Positions 9,017-17,853 of a DNA stretch of 64,000 nt are shown here, piece after piece. The notes below the pieces were generated by a model. It did no database searches. It was not told where the DNA came from and was given only the letters and a program-made list of their open reading frames with translations. The stretch lies in contig NZ_CP107780.1 in NCBI RefSeq assembly GCF_036345175.1, forward strand, positions 1,116,001 through 1,180,000, given 5' to 3'. Numbering within the stretch: position 1 is the first letter of the stretch; every line of letters begins with the position of its first letter. The stretch comes from Streptomyces sp. NBC_00576. Lineage in GTDB: Bacteria > Actinomycetota > Actinomycetes > Streptomycetales > Streptomycetaceae. The position numbers and the translations under genes were made by a program.

Positions 9017-9190
9017 TCAGTCGACGCTGGGCAGGATGTGGGGCTCGGCGAGGTCGTCCTCGTAGCCCGCCAGGCGGATCGGGGCCGACCTGGCCCACAC
9101 GTCGAGGCTGCCGAGCTGGTCGCTCTTGTCGCCGGGGGTCGCCGTGCGTTCCTCAGGGCCTTGTTCGAGATTCGTCTTCTCCGGTGTCAC
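9017..9190 (-). CDS. Small acidic orphan protein, 57 aa; possible RiPP-type precursor
   Basis: I do not recognise a named family. The GTG start is fixed by AAGGAG six bases upstream, one of the best ribosome sites in the window, so the gene is probably real. The first 27 residues are charged and low-complexity (EKTNLEQGPEERTATPG), while the rest reads DVWARSAPIRLAGYEDDLAE and ends PHILPSVD. There is no Cys, no signal peptide and no membrane segment. The leader-plus-core look is reminiscent of peptide precursors, but no maturation enzyme is nearby apart from the GNAT gene downstream, so a small regulatory or structural protein is equally possible. Confidence 0.6.
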   Translation of the reverse strand: MTPEKTNLEQGPEERTATPGDKSDQLGSLDVWARSAPIRLAGYEDDLAEPHILPSVD

Positions 9191-9572
9191 CGCGCACTCC
9201 TTATGTGTCGGGTCACCCTCAGGACATTCGGGACCAGTCTGATGCCGGCCACTCCACATCCACTCGGGTCTGGGTCAAGAACAGTCAGGACGCGGTGGCG
9301 CCGGTAACGGACCGTGGGTGTGGGTGGAACCCAGTCGTGCTGCCCGTCCGCACCAGTATTAACCAAATGAGCGGACGCCCGCTCGATGGGGCTGAAAACA
9401 AGGGGTAAAGAACTCAAGTCGCTCACTGTTCATTCAGCCATAATATGCGGTTGTTTGTTACCTTGAGTGCGGTTTAGGCGTCACCCGTACGGCCCAATCG
9501 ACGCACCCACGTGCACCATTGCCGGAACAGGTCCGGCAGTTCAGTTCCCGTTGGCCGGCACGCAAGTCGCCC
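9191..9572. other. Noncoding stretch with AT-rich segment
   Basis: No supported gene. Bases about 9355-9475 are markedly AT-richer than the surroundings (runs such as GTATTAACCAAAT and CCATAATATGCGG), which suits promoter DNA for the small minus-strand gene or, once, for the HD-domain gene whose remnant follows. I could not fix a -35/-10 pair with confidence. Confidence 0.4.
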
Positions 9573-9946
9573 ATGCTCGATCTGCACCAGCGCGCCCTCC
9601 AGACGGCCGCCCTGCTGCGCCGAAGTCACCCCGCCGACAAGGAACTTCAGGTGGCGGGCCTGGTCCACGTCATCGGCCGGCTCCTCGCACCCGGCGACTC
9701 CACCCGGCACGCCCGGATCGCGGCGGACGCCGTACGGCACCTGCTCGGCGAACGGGTCGCCCGCCTCGCACACGACAGCACGTACGGCACGGACCTGGAC
9801 CTCACACGGTCGCCGACGCCCTGACCGTACGTCAGGCGGACGAGGCCGGCCGGGTCCCCGGAGTCGACGCAGGCGTCCTGGAGGACTGGCGCACGCTGCC
9901 GGGACTGGGCGCGGCGCAGCACTCCCGACTGGGCGCCGTCGACTGA
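9573..9946 (+). pseudogene. Degenerate HD-domain phosphohydrolase
   Basis: Two frames together spell a small HD-domain protein of a family seen in actinomycetes. Frame one gives LQTAALLRRSHPADKELQVA, then GLVHVIGRLLAPGD and AADAVRHLLGERVA; the continuation VADALTVRQADEAGRVPGVD and LEDWRTLPGL lies in another frame, so a frameshift falls near 9815-9830. The metal-binding GLVHDIGH is changed to GLVHVIGR, losing the HD pair's Asp and a following His. The 5' end and the segment before the second half are also missing. Three independent lesions make function unlikely. Confidence 0.75.
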
Positions 9947-10001
9947 ACCCCCGTACGCCCAGGGGCTGTTGGCCGGCGTTCCGTCATGAGACGGTACGCG
10001 G

Positions 10002-10802
10002 ATGACGTCGCCGTACGGACTCGACGGGCGGGTCGCCCTGGTCACCGGGGGCACGCGCGGGATCGGGCTGGCCGTCGCCGGGGCGCTGGTGCGGGCGGGG
10101 GCTCGGGTGTGCGTGACGGCCCGCGACCCGGACGGGGTGCGGCGGGCCGCCGAGGAGCTCGGCGGGGTCGGGCTGGCGGGCAGTGTCGCCGATCCGGCAC
10201 ATCTGTTGGCGTTGACCGAGTTCACACTCGACGCGTTCGGGCGGCTCGACATCGTTGTGAACAACGCGGCGACCAACCAGCCCTACGGCCCGCTCATGGA
10301 CGCCGACCCGGACGCGTGGCGCAGGGCGTTCGCCGTGAACGTCGAGGCTCCGCTGCGACTGACCCAGTGCGCGTGGCGGGCGTGGATGCGCGAACACGGC
10401 GGCACCGTGGTCAACATCTGCACGGAGGGCGCCGCACATGTCGGACCCAACGTCGGCGCGTACGGCACCAGCAAGGCGGCACTGCTGCACCTGACGCAAC
10501 AACTCGCGGGCGAGCTGGCCCCGAAGGTACGGGTCAACTCGGTCTCCCCCGGCCTCATCCGCACGGAGATGGCCCGCTTCGTGTGGGAGCACGGCGAGGA
10601 CGCCATCGCCGCCGGGCTCCCCCTCGACAGGATCGGCGAACCCGAGGACGTCGCCCGCGCGGTGCTGTGGCTGGCATCGGACGCGGCGGAGTGGGTGACG
10701 GGGGCCGACCTGCTGGTGGATGGAGGAACGCGGGTACGTCCAGCGCACACGGCAACGCCATACACGGTTCATGACCACTTACGGCGACACGAACCGACCT
10801 AG
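10002..10802 (+). CDS. SDR family oxidoreductase (FabG-like)
   Basis: A 266-residue classical SDR. VTGGTRGIG (about 14-22) is the dinucleotide motif, NNAATNQPYG the NNAG position, and the catalytic set is ICTEGAAHVG with YGTSK. SPGLIRTEMARF and VTGADLLVDGG complete the fold. The 20 residues after VDGGTRVR (from PAHTATPYTV) look foreign to the family; the frame runs on until a TAG that lies at the edge of the interspersed repeat at 10800-10868, so the native end may have been lost. Substrate unknown; it stands alone. Confidence 0.86.
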   Translation: MTSPYGLDGRVALVTGGTRGIGLAVAGALVRAGARVCVTARDPDGVRRAAEELGGVGLAGSVADPAHLLALTEFTLDAFGRLDIVVNNAATNQPYGPLMDADPDAWRRAFAVNVEAPLRLTQCAWRAWMREHGGTVVNICTEGAAHVGPNVGAYGTSKAALLHLTQQLAGELAPKVRVNSVSPGLIRTEMARFVWEHGEDAIAAGLPLDRIGEPEDVARAVLWLASDAAEWVTGADLLVDGGTRVRPAHTATPYTVHDHLRRHEPT

Positions 10803-10868
10803 GGGCGCGGGGCTGTGCCGGTATGCGGCTCCCCCGCGTGGGCGCGACCAGCCCCCACCGGCCCGCAG
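10800..10868 (+). repeat. Streptomyces interspersed extragenic element, copy 1
   Basis: A roughly 69-base segment beginning AGGGGCGCGGGGCTGT, with TATGCGGCTCC and GGGCGCGACCAGCCCCCACC, a form I recognise as widely scattered between genes in Streptomyces. A second, inverted copy is at 62263-62338. It supplies the stop codon of the preceding SDR. Confidence 0.7.
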
Positions 10869-10887
10869 GCGCACCACCAACACCCGC

Positions 10888-12399
10888 CTACCACTTACCG
10901 GGCGCGTAGTCCTTCATGAAGACCCCGTACAGATCCTCCCCCGCCTCACCCCGCACGATCGGGTCGTAGACCCGCGCCGCACCGTCGACAAGGTCGAGAG
11001 GGGCATGGAACCCCTCGTCGGCCAGGCGCAGTTTGTCGTAGTGGGGACGTTCGTCGGTGATCCACCCCGTGTCGACCGAGGTCATCAGGATGCCGTCGGC
11101 CTCGAACATCTCCTGCGCGCTGGTCCGCGTCACCATGTTCATCGCGGCCTTCGCCGCGTTCGTGTTCGGGTGGCCCGCACCCTTGTACCCGCGCCCGAAG
11201 ACGCCCTCCATCGCCGAGACGTTGACGACGTACGCACGCTTGCTCACCGCGTCGCGCGCCGCCCCGGCCATCGCCGGCCGCAGCATGCTGATCAGGATGA
11301 ACGGCGCCGTGTAGTTGCACAGCTGGGTTTCGAGGAGCTCCACCGGGGAGATCTGCTCGATGGTCTGCACCCAGGTGTTGGTGTCGACGACGTCGGGGAC
11401 GAGACCGCCCGCGTCGATGGCGGTGCCGTCGAGGTGCCGGGCGACGCTGGCGTTGCCCGCGACCAGGGCGAGGTCGGCGACCTTCTGGGCGTCGAGTCCG
11501 CTGATGCCGACGGGCAGCGCCGTCAGTCCGTCCACCGCGCCGGAGTTGAAAGCGCCGATGACGTGGTGGGCGGGCAGTTCACCGGCGGGCAGCGGGGCGC
11601 TCTCGGCCTCGACCAGCGCGGCGTACGCGGAGGGCAGCCGGCGTACCGTCTGCGTCGCGTTGTTGATCAGGATGTCGAGCCGGCCCTGCTCGGCGATCCG
11701 GTCGGCCAGGGCCACGACCTGCGCGGGGTCACGCAGGTCGGTGCCGACGACCTCCAGGCGGTGGAGCCAGTCCCCGGAGTCGTCCATGGCCTTGAAGCGG
11801 CGGATGGCGTCCTTCGGGAAGCGCGTGGTGATCGTGGTGTGCGCGCCGTCGCGCAGCAGCCGCAGCGCGATGTACATGCCGATCTTGGCCCGGCCGCCGG
11901 TGAGCAGCGCGCGCTTGCCGGTGAGGTCGGTGCGGGCGTCGCGGCGGGAGCGGTTCTCGGCGGCGCAGTTCTGGCAGAGCTGGTGGTAGAAGTAGTCGAC
12001 CTCGACGTAGCGGGTCTTGCAGGTGTAGCAGGAGCGGGGGCGCTGGAGTATCCCCGCGATCTGCCCTTCCGAGGTCACCGACGACGGCAGGATGCCCTCG
12101 GTCTCGTCGTCGATGCGCTGGGCGGAGCCGGTCGCCGTGGACTCGGTGACCGCCTTGTCGTGGGCGGTCTTGGAGGCCCGGCGCTCCTGTCGGCGGCGCT
12201 GCTTGACCGTGCGGTAGACACCGGCGGTGGCGCGGCGCACGGCGATGGCGTCGGGGTGGTCGACGTCCAGCTTGTCGAGCTCTTCGAGCACGCTGAGGCA
12301 GACGGCCATGCGCTCGGGGTCGATGCCGGGACCATAGGAGACGTCGTCCACGTCGTCCAAGCCGTCCACGGCCGTCGGGCCGTCCTCTGTCACCGTCAT
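10888..12399 (-). CDS. SDR-like protein with N-terminal extension and CxxC zinc-ribbon
   Basis: A 503-residue protein in three parts: an acidic/helical N-terminus (about 1-100), a zinc-ribbon-like CYTCKTRY...LCQNCAAEN (two CxxC pairs near 125-150), and an SDR Rossmann fold from about 160. KRALLTGGRAKIGMYIALRL replaces the classical TGxxxGxG, and INNATQ stands at NNAG. The catalytic region is NVSAMEGVFGRGYKG followed by HPNTNAAKAAMN: the Lys is there, but the Tyr four residues before it is Thr. Such proteins are conserved in actinomycetes and elsewhere with unknown role. The ATG at 12399 is chosen because upstream codons are antisense to unrelated frames; ribosome site is weak (AGGGAA). Confidence 0.82.
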   Translation of the reverse strand: MTVTEDGPTAVDGLDDVDDVSYGPGIDPERMAVCLSVLEELDKLDVDHPDAIAVRRATAGVYRTVKQRRRQERRASKTAHDKAVTESTATGSAQRIDDETEGILPSSVTSEGQIAGILQRPRSCYTCKTRYVEVDYFYHQLCQNCAAENRSRRDARTDLTGKRALLTGGRAKIGMYIALRLLRDGAHTTITTRFPKDAIRRFKAMDDSGDWLHRLEVVGTDLRDPAQVVALADRIAEQGRLDILINNATQTVRRLPSAYAALVEAESAPLPAGELPAHHVIGAFNSGAVDGLTALPVGISGLDAQKVADLALVAGNASVARHLDGTAIDAGGLVPDVVDTNTWVQTIEQISPVELLETQLCNYTAPFILISMLRPAMAGAARDAVSKRAYVVNVSAMEGVFGRGYKGAGHPNTNAAKAAMNMVTRTSAQEMFEADGILMTSVDTGWITDERPHYDKLRLADEGFHAPLDLVDGAARVYDPIVRGEAGEDLYGVFMKDYAPGKW

Positions 12400-12514
12400 C
12401 GCGCTGCCGTTCCCTGGGTCGCCTTCGCGGCGCTCAGACGGCGCCCGCTCTCGAACAGGCGATTTTACGGAAGCCCGGGCCCAGTCACCAAACCCGCGAC
12501 GATCATGAGGCTGC

Positions 12515-13870
12515 TCAGGGGGTGCAGACGGCGACCAGCGTCTCCACCTCCGCGGACAGCGCAGCGGCGAACCGGTCGAGGTCCGGGACGGCCTCCGCGT
12601 CCGCGACGAGCCCGAAGTGGACCTGCCCCCGGTAGGTCGAGATGGCGACCGCCAGCGACTGGCCCTGGGCGAGCGGGGCGAAGGGGTAGACCTCGGTGAG
12701 CGGGTTGCCGCCGAGCCTGAGGCCGAGGCTGGGCAGCGGCACGCTGGTGACGAGGATATCGAACCAGAGCCGGGCTGCCTGCTTGACCAGCCGTCCGCCG
12801 AGCCGGTGCCCGAGCGCCGGCACATGGTCGGCGAGCAGCGCGATCGCACCCGCGCCCCGCTCGGGCCCCGCGTCCTTGCGGCGGTCCATGACCATGCGTA
12901 CGGCGTCGAGGCGCCCCAGCGGGTCGGGATCGTCGACGGGCAGCCGCATCAGGTACCCGGAGAGCCGGTTGCCCTGCGGATGCGCGGTGCGCGGACGCCT
13001 CTTCGAGACGGGGATCAGCGCACGCGGCGCGACTCCTTCGCTCCCGTCGCCGCGCTCGTCGAGCCAGCGCCGCAGGGCTCCCGCGACGACGGCGATGAGT
13101 ACGTCGTTGACGGTACCGCCGGCTGTCTTGCGGACCCGGTGGACGTCGTCGAGGTCGAGGACGACGCCGGCCGTGCGGCGGGTGCCCGTGGGCTCGGCGA
13201 CGAGCGCGGCCGACGAGCGCGGGTTCAGGTTGTCCAGGCCGGAGAGGGCTACGGAGGCTCCGATGTCGAGGGCCCGGCCGACGTCGGAGAGGACGCCGCG
13301 TACCAGCTCGGGCAGCTTGCGCACGTCGGGGAGGAGTCCCCCGGCCGGCTGTTCGGGGCGCGGACGCGGCTCGGGCAGGTCGAGGGGGTCCATGACGCCG
13401 GCGGCGAGGGTCAGTGCGCGCAGGCCGTCGGCCAGGGCGTGGTGGAACTTGAAGAGCACGGCGAAGGAGGTGCCGTCCTCGGCGGGCAGCACGTGGGCTT
13501 CCCAGGGCGGCCGGCCGCGCTCCAGGGAGCGTTCCATGAGCCGTCCGGCCTCGGCGTGGAAGTCGGAGGTCGGGGTGTGCAGCCGGACGTGGTCGAGCGG
13601 GTCGAAGTCCGGCGCGGTCTCGCGGGTGGCGCCCCCGAAGGCCAGCGGGAGCAGGGGCTGCCAGACGTCCCGGATGCGCATACGCAGTCCGGGTACGGCG
13701 GGGGCGCGGGCGGCGAGGAGGTCGGCCGCGTGGGCTCCGGCGGTGGGCGAGGAGGACGAGAAGACACCGAGTGCGCCCAGATGCATGGGGTGCAGATCGG
13801 AATCCATGTTCCAGAACGCGAGGTCGAGGGGGGCGAGCAGGTCCGAGGTCTGAGAAGTCAAGGGGATCAC
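12515..13870 (-). CDS. Wax ester synthase / diacylglycerol acyltransferase (WS/DGAT)
   Basis: Esterifies diacylglycerol or fatty alcohols with acyl-CoA for storage lipid. The active-site HHxxxDG is present as FKFHHALADG (about residue 140-149), after the family opening LLAPLDLAFWNMDSD. The second half has NDVLIAVVAGALRRWL, PVSKR and VTSVPLPSLGLRLGG, matching the actinobacterial condensing fold. About 451 residues, usual for the family. The start is uncertain: I prefer the GTG at 13870, which puts the DLLAPLDLAFW motif a few residues in as in relatives; the frame also allows a TTG at 13927. It follows the GH92 gene, separated by a hairpin terminator, so it is likely transcribed from its own promoter. 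Confidence 0.87.
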   Translation of the reverse strand: MIPLTSQTSDLLAPLDLAFWNMDSDLHPMHLGALGVFSSSSPTAGAHAADLLAARAPAVPGLRMRIRDVWQPLLPLAFGGATRETAPDFDPLDHVRLHTPTSDFHAEAGRLMERSLERGRPPWEAHVLPAEDGTSFAVLFKFHHALADGLRALTLAAGVMDPLDLPEPRPRPEQPAGGLLPDVRKLPELVRGVLSDVGRALDIGASVALSGLDNLNPRSSAALVAEPTGTRRTAGVVLDLDDVHRVRKTAGGTVNDVLIAVVAGALRRWLDERGDGSEGVAPRALIPVSKRRPRTAHPQGNRLSGYLMRLPVDDPDPLGRLDAVRMVMDRRKDAGPERGAGAIALLADHVPALGHRLGGRLVKQAARLWFDILVTSVPLPSLGLRLGGNPLTEVYPFAPLAQGQSLAVAISTYRGQVHFGLVADAEAVPDLDRFAAALSAEVETLVAVCTP

Positions 13871-13962
13871 TCTCGCGTCGACGACGGGTGAGCCAGCAGT
13901 CAATCGCCTGCGGGCAATTACGGTCAAGTACGATCAAGCTACGCATAGTTAACAATGGATTA

Positions 13963-13991
13963 AGTCCCGCCGGGTTGTGGGCAGCGGGACT
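13963..13991 (-). terminator. Rho-independent-like hairpin after the GH92 gene
   Basis: AGTCCCGC and GCGGGACT form an 8-bp perfect stem with a 13-base loop, followed on the minus strand by TTAATCC. It lies between the GH92 stop and the WS/DGAT gene. Confidence 0.6.
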
Positions 13992-14031
13992 CGTATGCCA
14001 AATGGGGGTCCGCTTCAGAGCATGCGTCGCT

Positions 14032-16344
14032 TCACTGCAGTGCGGGTGGGGCCGCATCCGCGCCCGTCCCCCACCCGGACGGCTCCACACCGACCGTGAA
14101 GTCCAGCGAGCGCGCGCCTCGCAGCATCCCGCTCGTGACATACGTAGGGCCGTACGACGCGCCGTCGACACTCACCGACTGGACATACCGACGGTTGTTC
14201 GACGTACCCGGTGCGGTCACCGTCAAGGCGCCGAGCGGGTAGTAGCGGGGGTCGAGGGTCAGGTCGACCCGGTCGAAGACCGGAGTGGACAGGCCCCAGG
14301 TGTCGTAGCCGGGCTGTACCGGGAAGATCCCGATCGCGGAGAGGACGTGCCAGGCGGACATCGTGCCCATGTCGTCGTTGCCGGTCATACCGGTGGGACC
14401 GTCCGTGTAGAGGGTCAGCGCGGCGTGCACGACCTCGGTCGTCTTCCAGGGCTGTCCGGTGGAGAGGTAGGTGTAGGGGGCGGTGAGGTCGACCTCGTTC
14501 TGCGGGTTGTACTTGTCGGCGTTGTAGTAGGCGTACGGGCCGTTCACCCACACTTCGCGGGCCGTCCCGGCCGGGTCCGCCTTCATCCGGTCGTACGCGA
14601 AGAAGGCGTCGAGCCGGTCGTTGGCCGCCTGTCTGCCGCCGAGCAGGTCCACCAGTCCCGGCAGGTCCTGTGGGACCAGCCACTGGTACTGCCAGGCCGT
14701 GCCCTCGTGGAACCCCTCACCCTTGGCCGGATCGGGGTCGCCCGCGAAGGCTCCCGAGCCGTCCCGGGGCCGGAAGAAACCGGTCCCGGGATCGAAGACG
14801 TCGCGGTAGCTCTGCGCCCGGTCCGCATAACGGGCGGCGTCGGCCTCGTGGCCGAGCTCGCGTGCCATCTGCGCCAGCATCGCGTCGGACAGGGCGTACT
14901 CGAGGGTGACGGAGGCGCCCCAGTGGTAGTCCGAGTCGCCGAGCTTGGTGCGCGGGCGGCCCTTGAGGTAGGGCGCGAAGCCGTTCTCGATGTACTCACG
15001 GTTGGCCTCGCGCCCCAGCATGGGCAGGGCGGCGGGCGGCACGCCGTCGGCGTTCTTCCTCAGGGCGCGGTACGCCCGCTCCTCGTGGCCGTGCAGCAAT
15101 CCCTGCTGGTAGGCGTGGGTGAGGAACGGGGTGACCGGGTCGCCGGTCATGATGTTGGTCTCGACAGTGCCGTAGCCCCACTTGGGCAGCCAGCCGCCCT
15201 CCTCGTCGATCTTCAGCACGGAGAGCGCCATGTCCCGGGCCTCGCGGGGCGCGAGCAGCGAAAGGAGCTGCGCCTGCGTGCGGTAGGTGTCCCACAGGGA
15301 CCAGTTCTGGTAGTACGTGAAGTCCCGCGCACCGTGGATCTTCAGGTCCCAGCCGGTGTAGCGGCCGTCGGCGTCGCTGCCGGTGTTGGGGGCGAGGAAG
15401 CTGCGGTAGAGGGACGAGTAGAACGTCCGCCGGAGTGTGTCCGAGCCGCCCGTCACGCCGACGGCGTCGAGGCGCGCCTCCCAGGCGCCCCGGGCCTCCT
15501 CCCGCACCTCATCGAACATACGTCCGCCCTCGGCACGCAGGTTGCCGGCCGCGCCGTCCGCATCGACGTACGACAGGGCGGTGGTCGCCTCGACGGTGCG
15601 GTCCCCGTCCGTCGTGTCGAAGCGGACGTAGGCGCCGTCGCCCCCGGTCCGGGAGCCGCCGGTGACCGTCGTGCCGTCCCAGGTGCCGTACGCGGTGAAT
15701 GGCCTGTCGAAGCGGGTGATGGTGTGGACGGTGTACGGCTTGGTGCCCCGGCAGAACCCGGAGCCGGTGATCGTCGTGCGCACGGTCCGGTCGTCGAGGA
15801 TCTCGACCCGGTTCGCCACCTTCGTGTGCAGCGACTGGCCCGCGTTGAGCAGCACGTTGGCCTTGCTGGTCGCCGGGAAGGTGTAGCGCTGGACGCCGGT
15901 GCGGGTGGTCGCCGTCAGCTCGGCCTCGATGCCCGACTTCAGGCCCACCTTGTAGTAGCCGGGGCCGGCCAGTTCGCCGTCGTGGCCGAACTCGGCGGCG
16001 TAGGAGGCGTAGTCGGTGCTCGTGATGTCGCCGGTCGTGGGCAGCACCGGCAGGTCGCCGCCGATGCGGCAGCCGACGCCGGAGAGGTGGACGAGGGAGA
16101 AGCCCCGGATGCGGGTCTGGGAGTAGCGGTAGCCGGTCTTGTGCCCGGTGTCGGGCGAGAGCTGCACCATGCCGAAGGGCACGGTCGCGCCGGGGAAGGT
16201 GTTGCCCTCGTTCTCCGTGCCGATGAACGGGTTGACCAGGTCGGTGAGCCGCTCGTCACGGGCATGGGCGGCCGGGGCAGCGAGCGCACCCGCGAACAGT
16301 GCGGCGGCCGTCACCACCCCCGCGGTGCGCAGCGTCCGTCTCAC
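14032..16344 (-). CDS. Secreted GH92 alpha-mannosidase-type glycosidase
   Basis: A 770-residue exported protein. The GTG start is fixed by GGAGGA six bases upstream; a longer frame exists but has no ribosome site. A Sec signal (RRTLRTAGVVTAAALFAGAL, AHA cleavage) precedes VNPFIGTENEGNTFPGATVP, the N-terminal GH92 signature. The (alpha/alpha)6 catalytic part has WSLWDTYRTQ, HYWGASVTLEYA-like YHWGASVTLEYAL and GNDDMGTMSAWHVLSA (about residue 650), whose acidic residues coordinate the essential calcium. It is likely to cut alpha-mannosyl linkages of host or fungal glycans outside the cell. It is monocistronic, with a terminator behind it. Confidence 0.92.
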   Translation of the reverse strand: MRRTLRTAGVVTAAALFAGALAAPAAHARDERLTDLVNPFIGTENEGNTFPGATVPFGMVQLSPDTGHKTGYRYSQTRIRGFSLVHLSGVGCRIGGDLPVLPTTGDITSTDYASYAAEFGHDGELAGPGYYKVGLKSGIEAELTATTRTGVQRYTFPATSKANVLLNAGQSLHTKVANRVEILDDRTVRTTITGSGFCRGTKPYTVHTITRFDRPFTAYGTWDGTTVTGGSRTGGDGAYVRFDTTDGDRTVEATTALSYVDADGAAGNLRAEGGRMFDEVREEARGAWEARLDAVGVTGGSDTLRRTFYSSLYRSFLAPNTGSDADGRYTGWDLKIHGARDFTYYQNWSLWDTYRTQAQLLSLLAPREARDMALSVLKIDEEGGWLPKWGYGTVETNIMTGDPVTPFLTHAYQQGLLHGHEERAYRALRKNADGVPPAALPMLGREANREYIENGFAPYLKGRPRTKLGDSDYHWGASVTLEYALSDAMLAQMARELGHEADAARYADRAQSYRDVFDPGTGFFRPRDGSGAFAGDPDPAKGEGFHEGTAWQYQWLVPQDLPGLVDLLGGRQAANDRLDAFFAYDRMKADPAGTAREVWVNGPYAYYNADKYNPQNEVDLTAPYTYLSTGQPWKTTEVVHAALTLYTDGPTGMTGNDDMGTMSAWHVLSAIGIFPVQPGYDTWGLSTPVFDRVDLTLDPRYYPLGALTVTAPGTSNNRRYVQSVSVDGASYGPTYVTSGMLRGARSLDFTVGVEPSGWGTGADAAPPALQ

Positions 16345-16516
16345 AGGGAGTCCTCCGTAGGCTCGGGCCGGATGGCGGGGCGGCCCGAGGGAGTCACCCA
16401 GGTCCGTCTTCCGGATCCGTTCCTCGCCGGACGCCCCGATCCGCGCCGCACCCGGCACGGTCACCTCGCGGCCGTACGGCAACAGCCCGTTCGGCTCACT
16501 CGCCGGAGCCCGGACA

Positions 16517-16560
16517 CGCCGACGGCCCCGGTGAGCACGGGCTCACCGAGGCCGTCGGCG
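16517..16560 (-). terminator. Strong hairpin downstream of glgC
   Basis: CGCCGACGGCC...GGTGAGC pairs with GCTCACC...GGCCGTCGGCG over 20 bp with one mismatch and a 4-base ACGG loop. It begins 20 bases after the glgC stop on the minus strand and also lies behind the GH92 promoter region. Confidence 0.8.
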
Positions 16561-16579
16561 GCGGCATGGGTGTATCTGC

Positions 16580-17800
16580 CTACGACACGTGCTGGCCCTT
16601 CCCGAGGCCGATCACACCGCCCTTGGAGACGGTGTACAGGTCGGCGTCCCGCTCCGGGTTGACGCCGATCGTCGCGCCCGGCGGGACCTCGACGTTCTTG
16701 TCCAGGACGGCCCCGCGCACGATCGCGCCCCGCCCGATGCGCACGTTGTCGTGCAGGATCGACCCCTGCACGACCGCACCCGGATCGACCCGGACGCCGG
16801 GCGAGAGCACCGAGCGCGTCACCTGGCCCCGGATCAGGCACCCGGCGCTGATGATCGACTCGCTGGCGATGCCACCGGAGTTGAAGCGGGCGGGCGACAG
16901 CTGGCCGGAGTGCGTGTAGACGGGCCAGCTGCGGTTGTAGAGGTTGAAGGCGGGGCGTTCGGCGATCAGGTCCATATGGGCGTCGTAGTACGCGTCGAGC
17001 GTGCCGACATCCCGCCAGTAGCCCTGGTCGCGGGTGGTCTCGCCGGGGACGTGGTTCTCGCTGAAGTCGTACAGCTGGGCCTCGCCCCGGTCGGTGAGCG
17101 CGGGCAGTATCGAACCGCCCATGTCGTGCACGGAGTCACCGTCCTCGGCATCCCGTTGCAGAGCCTCTATCAGCGCCTTCGTGGTGAAGATGTAGTTGCC
17201 CATAGAGGCGAACACGCACCCGGGGTCGTCCGGCAGGCCGGGTGGGTCCGCGGGCTTCTCCAAAAAGCCCTGCACGGTCTGGCCGTCCGAGCCGGGACTG
17301 ATCACGCCGAAGGACGACGACTCGGCGCGCGGCACCCGTATACCCGCGACCGTGACCCCCGCGCCGCTCTCGATGTGCTGGTTGAGCATCTGCCGGGGGT
17401 CCATGCGGTAGACGTGGTCGGCGCCGAACACCGCGACGTAGTCGGGCTGTTCGTCATGCACGAGGTTGAGGGACTGGAGGATGGCGTCGGCGCTGCCCAG
17501 GTACCAGCGCGGGCCGAGGCGCTGCTGGGCGGGGACCGGCGTGACGTAGTTGCCGAGCAGACTGGACATCCGCCAGGTGGTGGTGATGTGCCGGTCCAGC
17601 GAGTGCGACTTGTACTGCGTGAGCACGCAGATGCGCATGATGTCACCGTTGACGAGGTTGGACAGGACGAAGTCGACCAGGCGATACGTTCCGCCAAAGG
17701 TCACCGCTGGTTTCGCCCGGTCCGCGGTCAGGGGCATCAGGCGTTTGCCCTCTCCGCCCGCCAGTACGATCCCGAGCACAGAAGGCCCACCACGACGCAT
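16580..17800 (-). CDS. glgC: Glucose-1-phosphate adenylyltransferase
   Basis: Makes ADP-glucose from glucose-1-phosphate and ATP, the committed step of glycogen and maltose-1-phosphate synthesis. The 406-residue protein opens with LAGGEGKRLMPLT, the nucleotide loop, then AKPAVTFGGTYRLVDF, RWYLGSADAI, VFGADHVYRMD and a C-terminal left-handed beta-helix (ISAGCLIRGQVTRSV onwards). DQGYWRDVGTLDAYY is the sugar-phosphate loop. The ATG follows GAGGGGAG by 5 bases. It lies 53 bases downstream of the ADP-glucose-using glycosyltransferase on the same strand, so a glgA-glgC operon is likely. Confidence 0.95.
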   Translation of the reverse strand: MRRGGPSVLGIVLAGGEGKRLMPLTADRAKPAVTFGGTYRLVDFVLSNLVNGDIMRICVLTQYKSHSLDRHITTTWRMSSLLGNYVTPVPAQQRLGPRWYLGSADAILQSLNLVHDEQPDYVAVFGADHVYRMDPRQMLNQHIESGAGVTVAGIRVPRAESSSFGVISPGSDGQTVQGFLEKPADPPGLPDDPGCVFASMGNYIFTTKALIEALQRDAEDGDSVHDMGGSILPALTDRGEAQLYDFSENHVPGETTRDQGYWRDVGTLDAYYDAHMDLIAERPAFNLYNRSWPVYTHSGQLSPARFNSGGIASESIISAGCLIRGQVTRSVLSPGVRVDPGAVVQGSILHDNVRIGRGAIVRGAVLDKNVEVPPGATIGVNPERDADLYTVSKGGVIGLGKGQHVS

Positions 17801-17853
17801 CGTCGCTCCCCTCACCGTGGTTGTGCACGATGCTTTCCCGTACGCCGGTCGGG

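Noticed and set aside
13771..16662. 963-codon plus-strand frame opposite the GH92 gene
   Set aside because: Antisense to a secreted glycosidase with a signal peptide and the GNDDMG motif.
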